A program made the position numbers and the translations under genes. DNA of 64,000 bases from Gimesia algae. GTDB lineage: Bacteria; Planctomycetota; Planctomycetia; Planctomycetales; Planctomycetaceae. Where the stretch lies: assembly GCF_007746795.1 (NCBI RefSeq), contig NZ_CP036343.1:3776369-3840368 (forward strand), read 5' to 3'. Shown in pieces: positions 18,284 through 27,237 of the stretch. Positions within the stretch are counted from its first letter, which is position 1. Each line of letters starts with the position of its first letter. The notes beneath the pieces are model-generated. The model searched no databases and was not told the DNA's origin. It saw only the letters and a list, made by a program, of their open reading frames with translations.

Positions 18284-19213
18284 CTACTTACGTTTTCCAT
18301 AGATATCACGCAGGGCGGATTCCAGATCCGAATAGGAAAACTCAAAGCCCTCTTCCCGCAGACGACGCGAGACACAATAGCGGCCATACAAAGCCAGTTC
18401 GGGATCGGTCCGCATCAACAGCGGCGCGCCGATCCGTACCATCCAGCTCGCCGCAGGCAGGCCGATCGGCCTCTTGAGTGCTTTTCGTAAAGCACGCATG
18501 AACTCGGCATTCGAAACCGGTTCCGGAGCCGTCGCAAGATAAGCCCCCTGCATACTCTCTTCGGTGATCGCACGAAAGAAGAGGCGATTCATATCCAGTT
18601 CGTGAATCCAGCTCATCCCCTGCTGACCACTGCCCACCGTGCCTCCCAGTCCCCAGCGAACCAGTTTACTCAGCCGCGACAAAGCACCGCCATCACGGCC
18701 GACGACAAAACTGGTTCGCAAAATCACTTGACGCATCTCAGGCAGCACCGCTCGCGCATAAGCGGCTTCCCATTCGCGTGCCACGAACGGGGCCAGTCCG
18801 TATCCGAAGGCAGAATCTTCATCGCAGACACACTCCGGCGGATCTCCATAACGATGGGCCGTCGACATCTGCACCCAGACCGGGGGCGGCGTCTGAATGT
18901 TCCGCACCGCTTTACCGAGCACCTCAGTTGCTTCCACCCGCGAACGCAGAATTTCATCACAGTGATCGGGAGTCTTGATGCAATCCACGGTCCGTCCCGC
19001 CAGGTTCACAATGGCAGCCGCCCCATCCAGTTCCCTGCACCACTCACCCACGCTGCGGGCATCCCAACGCAGAAACCGCCACGTACCTTCTCGTCGAGGT
19101 TGAGTGCGCGAAAGCAGCACAACTTCATTGCCCAGTTCCACCAGATATTCAGCCAGGTTCAATCCCAGAAATCCACTGCCACCGGCGATCACAACTCGAT
19201 TTGTCGTTTGCAT
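18284..19213 (-). CDS. TIGR01777/SDR39U1-family NAD(P)-dependent epimerase
   Basis: An extended short-chain dehydrogenase of 309 residues. The Rossmann loop is GGSGFLG at residues 11-17, with [11 protein letters not shown] as the second strand and cofactor-specificity region. [12 protein letters not shown] holds the segment around the usual Ser/Tyr site, though the canonical YxxxK is not obvious, as is common in this family. [14 protein letters not shown] and the C-terminal DUF1731 region ([33 protein letters not shown]) confirm the YfcH/SDR39U1 type. The reaction is unknown in this family; cell-division and photosynthesis-linked roles have been described for relatives. Confidence 0.9.
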   Translation of the reverse strand: MQTTNRVVIAGGSGFLGLNLAEYLVELGNEVVLLSRTQPRREGTWRFLRWDARSVGEWCRELDGAAAIVNLAGRTVDCIKTPDHCDEILRSRVEATEVLGKAVRNIQTPPPVWVQMSTAHRYGDPPECVCDEDSAFGYGLAPFVAREWEAAYARAVLPEMRQVILRTSFVVGRDGGALSRLSKLVRWGLGGTVGSGQQGMSWIHELDMNRLFFRAITEESMQGAYLATAPEPVSNAEFMRALRKALKRPIGLPAASWMVRIGAPLLMRTDPELALYGRYCVSRRLREEGFEFSYSDLESALRDIYGKRK

Positions 19214-19248
19214 ACTGAGGGGCTTTGACTTGAAGAAGCTTACTGCGG

Positions 19249-20049
19249 TTAATACCGATAAGGTATACCAGGAATCTCAAAATTATCCGACTGATCCCTG
19301 CTGATGAAGGCCCGCAGGTTCTCGGAGGAGACGGAGTCCGAAATAAAATGCACGCCGCCATCGCAACTCAGAACCAGATACCCATGCGCAGTGAATCCAC
19401 CAAACCGCGGAACCGTGGCGTCTTCTGAATAAGCAATATCAACCGGCTTCGTCCAGGGAGCTTTGCTGCGCGATTCCACCAACATCAATGTTGAAGCGGG
19501 CCAGCCTTTAATGTCCATATAGCTGGTAACTTCGCCGGGAGCAAAAGCCGTCCCCTTTCCCACTACAGCATAGTAAGCGCTTTCGGTGGAATCGGGTTTG
19601 TCGCTGTGATGATGATAGACGGGCGGCATTGTTTTCAAAACCGCCAGATTCGCAGGACTGTCCCAGGACTGGTTGATATCGTAACCGCACTCTTTGATCG
19701 CCGCATTATACAGTTCTCTGTCCATATACTTGAGATTGAAAGGCGCCGCGCCATCAACGAACTCTCTAAGTAACGGCAGCAGTTCTACCCGCCAGCTGTG
19801 CTGTGTTTTCCCATCCGGAGCATACACGACCGCCGAGGGAAACTGCCCAAACAGGTCGTGGTAGTTATGCATAGCCAGACCAATTTTCTGCAGATTCCTG
19901 TACCCGGCTGTCTTCTGAGAGAGCTCTCTAACCGCCTCGTACGTTTCCGGTTCCTGAAATGTTCTCTTTTCAGCCTGGTCAGCAGCGAGCAACGATATCG
20001 CAAACGCCGTGATCCCCAACAGCGTCACTCCTCGCATGGGTTTCTGCAT
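19249..20049 (-). CDS. Exported DUF1559-like protein without prepilin helix
   Basis: A 266-residue protein with an ordinary signal peptide ([24 protein letters not shown]) in place of the prepilin FTLIELLVV helix. The mature part keeps DUF1559 features: [22 protein letters not shown], a [10 protein letters not shown] segment and the closing [18 protein letters not shown], with DGG replacing the usual ADGR. It therefore looks like a DUF1559 domain exported through Sec as a soluble periplasmic protein. It lies 35 bp upstream of the epimerase gene on the same strand. Function is unknown. Confidence 0.82.
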   Translation of the reverse strand: MQKPMRGVTLLGITAFAISLLAADQAEKRTFQEPETYEAVRELSQKTAGYRNLQKIGLAMHNYHDLFGQFPSAVVYAPDGKTQHSWRVELLPLLREFVDGAAPFNLKYMDRELYNAAIKECGYDINQSWDSPANLAVLKTMPPVYHHHSDKPDSTESAYYAVVGKGTAFAPGEVTSYMDIKGWPASTLMLVESRSKAPWTKPVDIAYSEDATVPRFGGFTAHGYLVLSCDGGVHFISDSVSSENLRAFISRDQSDNFEIPGIPYRY

Positions 20050-20094
20050 AGCTTTACCTCTGAATCATTTCATCGAAATTCAGTCTGAAGAAAT

Positions 20095-20121
20095 CTAGTG
20101 TACTACAAATTAGTATACTAG
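20095..20121. repeat. Inverted repeat abutting repeat copy C
   Basis: CTAGTGTACTA at 20095-20105 and TAGTATACTAG at 20111-20121 form an 11-bp stem with one mismatch around a 5-base loop. It overlaps the first bases of repeat copy C and lies 45 bp upstream of the DUF1559-like gene, so it could be an operator or part of the mobile element. Confidence 0.6.
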
Positions 20122-20210
20122 ATCGCGTGACATTTAACCATAGCTTCACTCAATCAATGATACTCGGTTCAAACGGCTCTGGAGACGCTATAGTAAAACT
20201 GGATACAGTC
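20118..20210 (+). repeat. Dispersed hairpin repeat, copy C
   Basis: Begins CTAGATCGCGTGACATTTAA, close to copy B. The left arm is degenerate (AGCTTCAC, from 20142) while the right arm GAGACGCT at 20182-20189 is intact, so the main hairpin is weakened here. The centre reads ATGATACTCGG and the tail TAGTAAAACTGGATACAGTC. It lies between two minus-strand genes. Its decay suggests an older, unselected copy. Confidence 0.72.
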
Positions 20211-20297
20211 TCTGTCCTGCATTGCTTATGAATCACCAGCTTGTCGTTTATTCAATTTGTTGCATATGCATTTGAGAATTATCGTTTTTCAGACCAC

Positions 20298-21332
20298 TTA
20301 CGCCAGCCACTCAATCCAGTCACCATGCCCGTCCGTGTTCGCTAATGGTATTTCACTCTGCTGCCCATCCCGATAAATCTGTAATCTCAACAGGGCATCA
20401 TGTAGATTATTAAAAATATGAACCAGGTCGCGCTGCTGTCCCAGTTGATTCAGCGTTTTCAAAAACGATTCCCGTTCCGCTTGAGAAATCTGATTCGCCA
20501 CATGCGTATGATAGATACAAAGCAATGAATCCAAAGGGACCTCTGTTGCGATTTCTTCCACCTGTGCGAAACCGTTGCCATTACGCAGATCAAGATCAAA
20601 TTCAGACCGCCGCTTTATCGCGGCATCCATGAGACATCGTCGCCAGTGATGCTCCGGCCAGATCAATGCCCTCAGCCAGTCAGCTTCCGCAGGGAGTGAG
20701 GTATCAATCACATTCAGATCAACGCCAATCCGCTCTGAGACAGTCGGCATCGGATCGCTGAGCACAGCAGGTCTATCTGCGCAAAACTCCGCTGTAATCA
20801 GTACGGGCGAGGAAAGATCACCATAAAAACCGTATACATCGCCGCTCTCATCGTAATCATACCGATAACGGTCCCAGAGCAGATTCAGGCCGGCACTGCA
20901 GCCAATCTCCAGCAGCGCAACAGGCCGAGGCTCGTAATGCCGCAAGGCAAATTGAAACGCGGGTAACAGAAACGCACAGCGGCGGACTTCATTGGTCTGC
21001 ACGAGTCGTGTCTGCAGCAGTTCGATGATTTCACGCTGATGACTCAGTACAAAATCTTTAAACGCCGGAAAGGCCTGCGTGGGGTCTTTTGGCTCCGCAG
21101 TGCAGGTTGCATAGTATTCTGCCAGGGGATGAGTGGGATCAGCGACCAGTAGATATTGCACCGCCGCAAACAGCAGATTCGGAACCGGCTGACCCGCGGG
21201 AGCCTGACCGGCGATCTGCAGCAGCGCTTCATCAGCGGCGACTGCTTCTGCCAGACTGCAGTACAGAGGCGATATTCCCCGACACTCCTGTCCCGCGAAG
21301 GAAAAAAAGACTTCCGACAGACGTGAGCTCAT
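20298..21332 (-). CDS. DUF2332-family protein
   Basis: A 344-residue soluble protein matching the DUF2332 pattern: N-terminal SPLYCSLAEAVAADEALL, the PVPNLLFAAVQYLL and HPLAEYY region, NEVRRCAFLLPAF, and LLEIGCSAGLNLLWDRYRYDY near residue 140, which resembles a methyltransferase motif I (GxSxGxN). The rest has D-x-NVIDTS and LLCIYHTHVANQ. The enzymatic reaction of the family is not established; a SAM-dependent methyltransferase-like fold is plausible from that motif. Monocistronic or weakly linked to the membrane-protein gene upstream (29-bp gap to its stop). Confidence 0.85.
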   Translation of the reverse strand: MSSRLSEVFFSFAGQECRGISPLYCSLAEAVAADEALLQIAGQAPAGQPVPNLLFAAVQYLLVADPTHPLAEYYATCTAEPKDPTQAFPAFKDFVLSHQREIIELLQTRLVQTNEVRRCAFLLPAFQFALRHYEPRPVALLEIGCSAGLNLLWDRYRYDYDESGDVYGFYGDLSSPVLITAEFCADRPAVLSDPMPTVSERIGVDLNVIDTSLPAEADWLRALIWPEHHWRRCLMDAAIKRRSEFDLDLRNGNGFAQVEEIATEVPLDSLLCIYHTHVANQISQAERESFLKTLNQLGQQRDLVHIFNNLHDALLRLQIYRDGQQSEIPLANTDGHGDWIEWLA

Positions 21333-21360
21333 ATTCTGCTCATTTCAAATCTCTGAGTTC

Positions 21361-22098
21361 TCAACACCCTCCCCCGGCAGAAAACGGACCCTGAAAATGA
21401 TCTGCAGTCAGAGCGGGAAAAACAGCACTCTGTTTCAGCAGGAATTGCGGTGCTTCCGGATCGCTTTTCGCATCCGGATTACGCACCAGTTTGCCCGAAA
21501 CAGCGATCGGTTGATGATTCCATTCCCAGGTTTTTCCCTGGGGCAGTTGGACTGACACGACCTCTCTGTGACCCGGCTGAAACCCGAAGCCCCCTCCGGG
21601 CTGAGTAAAATACAAGTCAAACTGATGCTTGTGGAAACCCTGCCCCGCATAGATGGCAAATCCTTTGAAACAGATGTCTTGTCCCAGCAGAGATTCCATT
21701 CGGCTTTCGGTATTCTTTCTGTCATTCACAATGGCGGCAAAATCGACACGTTGGAAGCCGGACAAAGCTTCGGAGCGGAAGCGGATTTCGTACCAGGTCA
21801 GATGCCAGACGGGTGCGAGCATTCCGCACACCAGGGAGAGCTGAATGCCACATCGCGCGAGCTTATGCCCACTGAGTTCGTAATGGCGAATGGACTTGAG
21901 CGCGACACATCCCAGCACAACGCCGGGAATCGCCAGCCATGCCAGCGTGGGGAAAATGAATCCCAGCATACAGAACACACCCAGCCCGGCTGATGTCACA
22001 GCCCCCTTGGAGATCGGTGAATAGCAGATCTGTTCAGCGAAAGGCGTCTGATCGCTTCGCGATTGTTGTCTTTGTTCTGGTAAATCCCTTTGATTCAT
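21361..22098 (-). CDS. Membrane protein, DUF4190-like N-terminus
   Basis: A 245-residue protein. The start at 22098 follows GGGGATTAAGAAG and gives a polar N-terminus, then two membrane helices (AGLGVFCMLGFIFPTLAWLA, then PGVVLGCVALKSIRHYELSG and a further helix near residue 90), the pattern of DUF4190 domains. After residue 120 comes a periplasmic or exposed domain with KGFAIYAGQGF, a glycine-rich PGGGFGF turn and QPIAVSGKLVRN. That tail resembles an OB-like fold of DUF3299-type proteins, but I am not sure. No catalytic residues are apparent. It is upstream of DUF2332 on the same strand. Confidence 0.6.
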   Translation of the reverse strand: MNQRDLPEQRQQSRSDQTPFAEQICYSPISKGAVTSAGLGVFCMLGFIFPTLAWLAIPGVVLGCVALKSIRHYELSGHKLARCGIQLSLVCGMLAPVWHLTWYEIRFRSEALSGFQRVDFAAIVNDRKNTESRMESLLGQDICFKGFAIYAGQGFHKHQFDLYFTQPGGGFGFQPGHREVVSVQLPQGKTWEWNHQPIAVSGKLVRNPDAKSDPEAPQFLLKQSAVFPALTADHFQGPFSAGGGC

Positions 22099-22204
22099 CT
22101 TCTTAATCCCCGGAAACAGCAAGGTTACCGCTCCACTCAAACCGCTTTGAGTGAGGACAGAATCAGACAACTCTATCATAGACGATGTGACAACCGGGAA
22201 TCTA

Positions 22205-22870
22205 TTAAAACATCTCGTATCCGGTCACAAAATAAATCATCGAGTCGACGATCAGAGCCAGGCCGACCAGCGTCAGCAGAATGGGCATCAGAAAATTGCT
22301 AGTGCGGACCAGCCACGAATTGATGGTGCGTAAGATTTCCTGACTCTTCTGACCGGAAGTAGTGATCAGCACGGGAACCAGGGCAAACGGCAGTGCATAC
22401 AGCACGTTGTAAACGGCCAACACAACCAGCGCCGTCATCGGTGTCATGTCGGCCTTGAGCATTTGATCTAATGCCGCAAAATAGGGAAGCGCGAAAGGCA
22501 TGCCCATGAAACTGACCACCGCCCCCAGACCGATTGCCTTGAGGGGTGTCAACGTGCGGTTTTCTTCAGCCTGTTCTTTACTTTTCGTTTTCCAGGAGAG
22601 ATAGCCTACCCAGAGCAGAATCACACCGAGCACAAAGCCGATGATGTAATCGATCAGTTGCGGATGCGACAGGTGATCGGAAATCTGCTCGATGCCCACC
22701 GCGATCACAATTCCCGCGAGATAATAAGCCAGCGTGTGTCCCAGCAGAACAGCACAACTGTTGATCACGGGACGATCGGTGCCAGCAGCATAGACCAGAA
22801 AAGCGAATAAAACCGGGTTGACGACATCCGCAATCAGAATCGGAATCAGGGTCATCCAGAGCTCAAACAC
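22205..22870 (-). CDS. GAP-family / LysE-like membrane protein
   Basis: A 221-residue integral membrane protein with about six helices. The first (LWMTLIPILIADVVNPVLFAFLVYAA) includes the conserved DxxNP pattern typical of small exporters and the GAP (SfLAP-like) family. A charged cytoplasmic loop (WKTKSKEQAEENR) lies near residue 100, followed by a second GxPF motif region (FMGMPFALPYFAAL) and more helices. Homologues move small organic compounds or link to lipid export; the substrate cannot be assigned. It shares the strand with the flanking genes. Confidence 0.75.
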   Translation of the reverse strand: MFELWMTLIPILIADVVNPVLFAFLVYAAGTDRPVINSCAVLLGHTLAYYLAGIVIAVGIEQISDHLSHPQLIDYIIGFVLGVILLWVGYLSWKTKSKEQAEENRTLTPLKAIGLGAVVSFMGMPFALPYFAALDQMLKADMTPMTALVVLAVYNVLYALPFALVPVLITTSGQKSQEILRTINSWLVRTSNFLMPILLTLVGLALIVDSMIYFVTGYEMF

Positions 22871-22965
22871 AGACTCACTTCCTTTTGAAGTCTAAAACGA
22901 ATACGTGATCTTCTCTGGGCCAACATCAGGAACTCTTACCACATTCACTGACATCGGGGAGCAAC

Positions 22966-23466
22966 TCAGACAACGTCTGCTGTCATATTTTCATTCAGGA
23001 CCAGCGCGGTCTCGTTGATAGCTGACTCGATATAATCACGATAAATACATCCCCAGAATGACTTTTCTTCCAGAGTATATAGTTTACCGGTATTTCGTTC
23101 CAGTAAAGCTGGAGTATGAAACACACACCAGCGTTTTCGATAGGTATTATTCACATCGGCAATCAATGCTTCCGAAAACGAGTCACCCACATAGATCGGC
23201 AGTAACGCGTAGCCACATTGAAAACCGAATGGCAGAATGGTGTTTTTATGCTGCCCGGCAAATTCGCGTAAGGCCGCATAGTCATCCAGAATCGACTGGT
23301 AATTTTCAGGCGTCCGCTCGATGATAAACACATATGTCACCAGTTGAGTGGCAATCCAGTTCAAGCGGAACGGCTCCTGATGCAGCACCTGTACTTCCTG
23401 ATCGGCGTAGTTCCACGAATGCACCTGCCAGCCTTTGTTTCGAAATTTGGTCGTAGTTATGGACAC
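22966..23466 (-). CDS. Hypothetical protein, 166 aa, GTG start
   Basis: No family recognised. An ATG at 23541 is possible, but the GTG at 23466 has a strong AGGAGG 8 bases upstream and begins VSITTTKFRNKGWQV, a better N-terminus. The product is soluble-looking, with alternating strands and helices (VHSWNYADQEVQVLHQEP, LVTYVFIIERTPENYQSIL, LPFGFQCGYALLPIYVGD, KRWCVFHTPALL). Aromatic residues are frequent. There is no signal peptide. It is flanked by a membrane protein gene and an esterase gene on the same strand without close spacing. Confidence 0.65.
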   Translation of the reverse strand: MSITTTKFRNKGWQVHSWNYADQEVQVLHQEPFRLNWIATQLVTYVFIIERTPENYQSILDDYAALREFAGQHKNTILPFGFQCGYALLPIYVGDSFSEALIADVNNTYRKRWCVFHTPALLERNTGKLYTLEEKSFWGCIYRDYIESAINETALVLNENMTADVV

Positions 23467-23565
23467 GCTTGTCTGCCTCCTGTGATCAATTTTCCCATCC
23501 ACTCTGTATAAAGATAACGCAGCTATGGTCAAATTGTTCATATTACTTTCAACTATTATTTATTT

Positions 23566-24546
23566 TCACTGCATGCGATCATGCATAAATGCAAAAGCCC
23601 GCTGGTAGGTATCGTCGATCAGTTTCGGATCGCCGCCCGCTAATCCGTGTTCGGCATTGGGAATCGTGACCAGTTCATGTTCAACGCCCTGCTGCTGGAA
23701 CTGCTCTGCCATCAACGTCGATTGTTCGTAAGGCACATCGGTGTCTTTCGTGCCATGCACCATCAGTGTGGGAGGATACTCTTTCGTCACATTTTTCAGG
23801 GTCATGTAGGGATCAAACTTTTCCGGTTCACTGTGATGGTCCCAGCCAGCCACTTCTTGCGGCCAGATCCCCTGCTGACGACAGTATTGATAGAACGCGC
23901 CACGCGATTTTTTGCTCTTCCGGGAATCGGCAATCGGTGCAGCACCGACCTGCTGATACGCTTCCGCTTTCGTTAATTTGGTCTGATGACGTGCATGTGG
24001 ACTCGGTTTGCCGATCCAGTCACCAATCAGATCGCCATACCCCCAGAACGGGACCAGGACTGTCGGCCTGGGTTTCGCCCGGTAGCCGGCGACCATCGTC
24101 AGACAGCCTCCCGCAGATCCTCCCGAGACGGCGACCTTGCTGGTATCGACATTGAACAGTTCCGGACCCTTTTCATGCAGCCAGGTAAAACCGTCTTCCA
24201 GGTCCGCGATGATTTCCGGCAGTTTGGTTTCCGGAGCGAGGCGATAATCAAACGAAACGACTGCGTAGCCGGCGTTCAACATGTCTTTTAATACGCGGCC
24301 ACTCACGCCGCCTCGATGCCCGACGATCAGCGCACCGCCATGAAACCAGACCATGACGGGCCGCGTTTGATTATCATCAGCCCGGTAGACGTCGGCTTTG
24401 ATCTCCAGGTCACCCACTGTTTTAAAGGTGAAGGTTTTGACTTTGGGTTTGGCCGCGTTTGCATACGTGAGTTCCGGTAACCACAGTGTGGAAGCCGAAG
24501 CAGCACAGATCCCCAGCATCTGACGGCGATTGAAACCTTCTGACAT
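23566..24546 (-). CDS. Exported alpha/beta hydrolase (esterase/lipase, HSL-like)
   Basis: A 326-residue esterase. The start at 24546 follows CAGGAGAACAAG, and the N-terminus NRRQMLGICAASAS is Tat-like (twin arginine). The oxyanion motif MVWFHGGALIVGHRGG is near residue 85, the nucleophile elbow GGSAGG near residue 145, and the acid and His in HGTKDTDVP and NAEHGL near the C-terminus complete the triad. This is the BD-FAE/hormone-sensitive lipase type, and the enzyme probably hydrolyses carboxylic esters such as acylated sugars in the periplasm. The longest frame (to 24693) has no signal-like start. Confidence 0.88.
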   Translation of the reverse strand: MSEGFNRRQMLGICAASASTLWLPELTYANAAKPKVKTFTFKTVGDLEIKADVYRADDNQTRPVMVWFHGGALIVGHRGGVSGRVLKDMLNAGYAVVSFDYRLAPETKLPEIIADLEDGFTWLHEKGPELFNVDTSKVAVSGGSAGGCLTMVAGYRAKPRPTVLVPFWGYGDLIGDWIGKPSPHARHQTKLTKAEAYQQVGAAPIADSRKSKKSRGAFYQYCRQQGIWPQEVAGWDHHSEPEKFDPYMTLKNVTKEYPPTLMVHGTKDTDVPYEQSTLMAEQFQQQGVEHELVTIPNAEHGLAGGDPKLIDDTYQRAFAFMHDRMQ

Positions 24547-24625
24547 GACTTGTTCTCCTGAAGAAAAAGGCCCGCATAGCTCCCAAGGTATCAGATTGAA
24601 CCAGCCCGAAGCAAACCGGAAACCA

Positions 24626-25195
24626 TTATCGGGCAGAAAAACAGACCAGCAGTACAACCAGCGTTGCCACGGCCAAAAGCATGAACCAGGCACTCTGTTC
24701 AGAAACGCGTTCGGGATGCCGCCACCAGTCCCGAAACGAACCGAGTCGATGCCAGAGCCAGAAACCAGTGGGAACAGTCAACAGCCCAAAGCCCCACATC
24801 ACCCACACTGGCGTGCCCGTCTGCAGCATCACGCCGCAATCGCCTACGCCGTCCAGGGAACCGCCGGCAATGTAAGCGCCGTTCGCGATCAGACAGAAGC
24901 CGGCGAAAAACTGCAATAGGGAGACGGCGGGAGTCCGCAGCAGATGTCCTGTCAGCCAGAACAACAGAGGCAGCAGCACCCCCAACACAGGCCCCGTCCA
25001 GACAACCAGCGCCGGCACAGGATTGACGGAAAGATCCGTGCGCGAAATGGAGAGCGGATGCAGAACCACACGCGAAATGGAACCTCCCGTCAAAACGCCT
25101 CCCAGAATATGCCCCAGTTCATGCACGCCCATCATCGCCAGCCAACAGCCGAGCAACAGGCAAAAACAGAACAGAGACTGGTAAATTCGTGACAT
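24626..25195 (-). CDS. M50-like membrane zinc metallopeptidase
   Basis: A small 189-residue membrane protein with HELGH near residue 25 inside the first hydrophobic region (MMGVHELGHILGGVLTGG), the zinc-binding site of site-2-protease and related M50-like peptidases. A second conserved-looking segment, AGGSLDGVGDCGVML near residue 110, may supply the third ligand, replacing the usual NxxPxxxLDG. About four to five helices can be counted. It lies 79 bp upstream of the esterase gene. Family-level call only: no PDZ domain and no substrate are visible, and an inactive relative is possible. Confidence 0.65.
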   Translation of the reverse strand: MSRIYQSLFCFCLLLGCWLAMMGVHELGHILGGVLTGGSISRVVLHPLSISRTDLSVNPVPALVVWTGPVLGVLLPLLFWLTGHLLRTPAVSLLQFFAGFCLIANGAYIAGGSLDGVGDCGVMLQTGTPVWVMWGFGLLTVPTGFWLWHRLGSFRDWWRHPERVSEQSAWFMLLAVATLVVLLVCFSAR

Positions 25196-25255
25196 TCCGA
25201 GTTCGATTCCTAAAAAATTCTGGTGAATGGTCTTCCAGCCAGTTTAGGATAACAA

Positions 25256-25284
25256 TTGACGATTATCCCCCCTGAAGCTGTACT
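25256..25284 (+). promoter_or_regulatory. Candidate sigma-70-type promoter of the GT-C gene
   Basis: TTGACG at 25256-25261 and TGTACT at 25279-25284 are 17 bases apart, and the start codon lies 33 bp downstream at 25318. The match to the -10 consensus is only four of six. Confidence 0.35.
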
Positions 25285-25317
25285 TACAATAACATTTGAC
25301 TCACATAGAATCTAAAG

Positions 25318-27036
25318 ATGATGTCCACAGCCACCACAGAAACATTGACTGCAGATCATCCCGCTCACCGATCTCTGTGGAATTCGTCTAACCTGGCGCT
25401 GGGGGCACTGATTCTGCTGGTAGTGACAGCGACTCCCCAACTGATCTGTATGCCTGTCACGAATGATGTCTCTTACTATGATCTACAGGCCCGGACGGTC
25501 CTGAGAGGAGGCGTTCTCTATCGTGATATGGTAGAACCGAATTTTCCTGGCGTGGTCTGGGTGCACCTGACAGTCCGCTCCCTGTTTGGCTGGAGCACTG
25601 CAGCACTGCGGGCCGTCGATCTGTGCCTGTTCAGCCTGACGGTATTGCTGCTGACTCGGTTTGTGTCTGCGGTACGCTTTCAACTCGGCTTTGTTTTGTT
25701 CCTGGCTTATTATTCTGTCTCTGAATGGTGTCATGTGCAGCGAGATCTGTGGCTGTTGCTACCGATTGCTTTGGCACTCAATCTGCGTTGGGCCCAGATT
25801 CAGCGGAGTGCGCTGGAAACAATTTCCAATCGAACCATATTCCTGTATGGTCTGCTGGAAGGACTGGTCTGGGGCGCGGGGGTCTGGCTCAAACCGCATA
25901 TCGTAATCCCCGCGCTGGCAGTCTGGCTTTGCTCACTCTCACAACCAGCTCTGCGTCATCGGGCGTTAAAAGATCTGGCTGGGCTGATCACCGGGGGACT
26001 GCTGATGGGAGCCCTGGGAATTGGCTGGCTCTACTGGTATGGTGCCTTGCCTTCGTTTCTGGAAATGCAGCTGGACTGGAACCAGGAATATTTGACTGAC
26101 AAGATGCTGGATCACTATGGATTTGTCATCTTCAACATGGTCGTTCGACTCTTTCCTTACAGCTTTATCCACCTCGCAGCAATCCCGACCGCCCTGGCTT
26201 TACTGGTCAGACAGAATCTCCAGAGAGATCCTTCAGACAGGCTGCGCCTGCATCTGCTGTCAGCCCTGTATCTTGCCTGGTGTCTACAGGTGGTACTATT
26301 ACAACATCCCTTTGATTATGTGCACTTCCCGCCTCTGCTGTTGGGGATCACTCTGCTGACATACTGGATCCATTGCAACCGTAGTTTCCCGCGATTATTG
26401 AAAATCACTGCGGGCGGATTTATAGCACTGGCACTGATCTGTTCCCCGGTCACAAAACCAGACTATCTTTGTTTGTGGGACGATTGTCTGCAGCAGGGCA
26501 GTACCAGCACGATTCGAAACCAACTGGCACGGATTCCTTACCCGGACTGGGAAGACTTGGAACGGGTTGCCGATTATTTAAGACAGCAACAGACGCAAGA
26601 TCGCGAAATAACCTGCTACAGCAATGATCTGGTACACCTCTATCTCTATCTGGATCTGGAACCCTCAACACGTTATGTCTACAGCCATCATCAGGCAACT
26701 TTTTTTCCTTCGAAAAGGTCTTTGATTTTGAAGGCACTTCGGAACAGTCCCCAGAAATATATACTCACGAATCTGATGACGCCGGGCCTGCTCGTCAATC
26801 AGGCAAAAGAGATCGGCCCCGAAGGTCCACACGGTTATCCCCCCGCCTTTCCTGACAACTTGAAATCGGATTACCCCTGGAACCTGCCGATCGCCTTTCG
26901 CTCAGGGACATTAGCCGTACATCATTATCCCGGAAAATCGACAAACAGTCAGACCGTCATTCCCACATCGAAATCAATCCAGCCCCGATCAGACGATCTC
27001 TCTCACGGTTCACAACAAAATCCTGCGAATGAATGA
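25318..27036 (+). CDS. GT-C type glycosyltransferase (GT39/ArnT-like)
   Basis: A 572-residue integral membrane protein with roughly nine to eleven helices in the first 400 residues. The first external loop carries ND..YYDLQARTVLRGGVLYRDMVEPNFPG; acidic residues near residue 57 are where GT-C enzymes hold their catalytic aspartate. Such enzymes transfer sugars from polyprenyl-phosphate donors to proteins, lipid or polysaccharide on the periplasmic side. The ~170-residue C-terminal soluble part has no recognised fold. It stands apart from other polysaccharide genes in this window; the acceptor is unknown. ATG ATG begins the frame; either could be used. Confidence 0.78.
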   Translation: MMSTATTETLTADHPAHRSLWNSSNLALGALILLVVTATPQLICMPVTNDVSYYDLQARTVLRGGVLYRDMVEPNFPGVVWVHLTVRSLFGWSTAALRAVDLCLFSLTVLLLTRFVSAVRFQLGFVLFLAYYSVSEWCHVQRDLWLLLPIALALNLRWAQIQRSALETISNRTIFLYGLLEGLVWGAGVWLKPHIVIPALAVWLCSLSQPALRHRALKDLAGLITGGLLMGALGIGWLYWYGALPSFLEMQLDWNQEYLTDKMLDHYGFVIFNMVVRLFPYSFIHLAAIPTALALLVRQNLQRDPSDRLRLHLLSALYLAWCLQVVLLQHPFDYVHFPPLLLGITLLTYWIHCNRSFPRLLKITAGGFIALALICSPVTKPDYLCLWDDCLQQGSTSTIRNQLARIPYPDWEDLERVADYLRQQQTQDREITCYSNDLVHLYLYLDLEPSTRYVYSHHQATFFPSKRSLILKALRNSPQKYILTNLMTPGLLVNQAKEIGPEGPHGYPPAFPDNLKSDYPWNLPIAFRSGTLAVHHYPGKSTNSQTVIPTSKSIQPRSDDLSHGSQQNPANE

Positions 27037-27237
27037 GAGTTCTATTTACGATTAAACCATTTTATATATGTCACTTATGACGATCGAGTCTGTTTGGTCC
27101 TCCGCTTGAAGCCAGCTGTATTACACTTCTCAAAAAAACACACATTTGTCGGGTGACACGGCCTTAATCGGCCTGTTATGATGAAACACCACAATTTTTT
27201 AATTTCCTTTAGTTTATCTCACCAAGAAGTGGTCCCC

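Noticed and set aside
25196-25220. GTTCGATTCC resembling a tRNA T-loop
   Set aside because: No acceptor, anticodon or D-arm sequence could be found around it, so it is coincidental.
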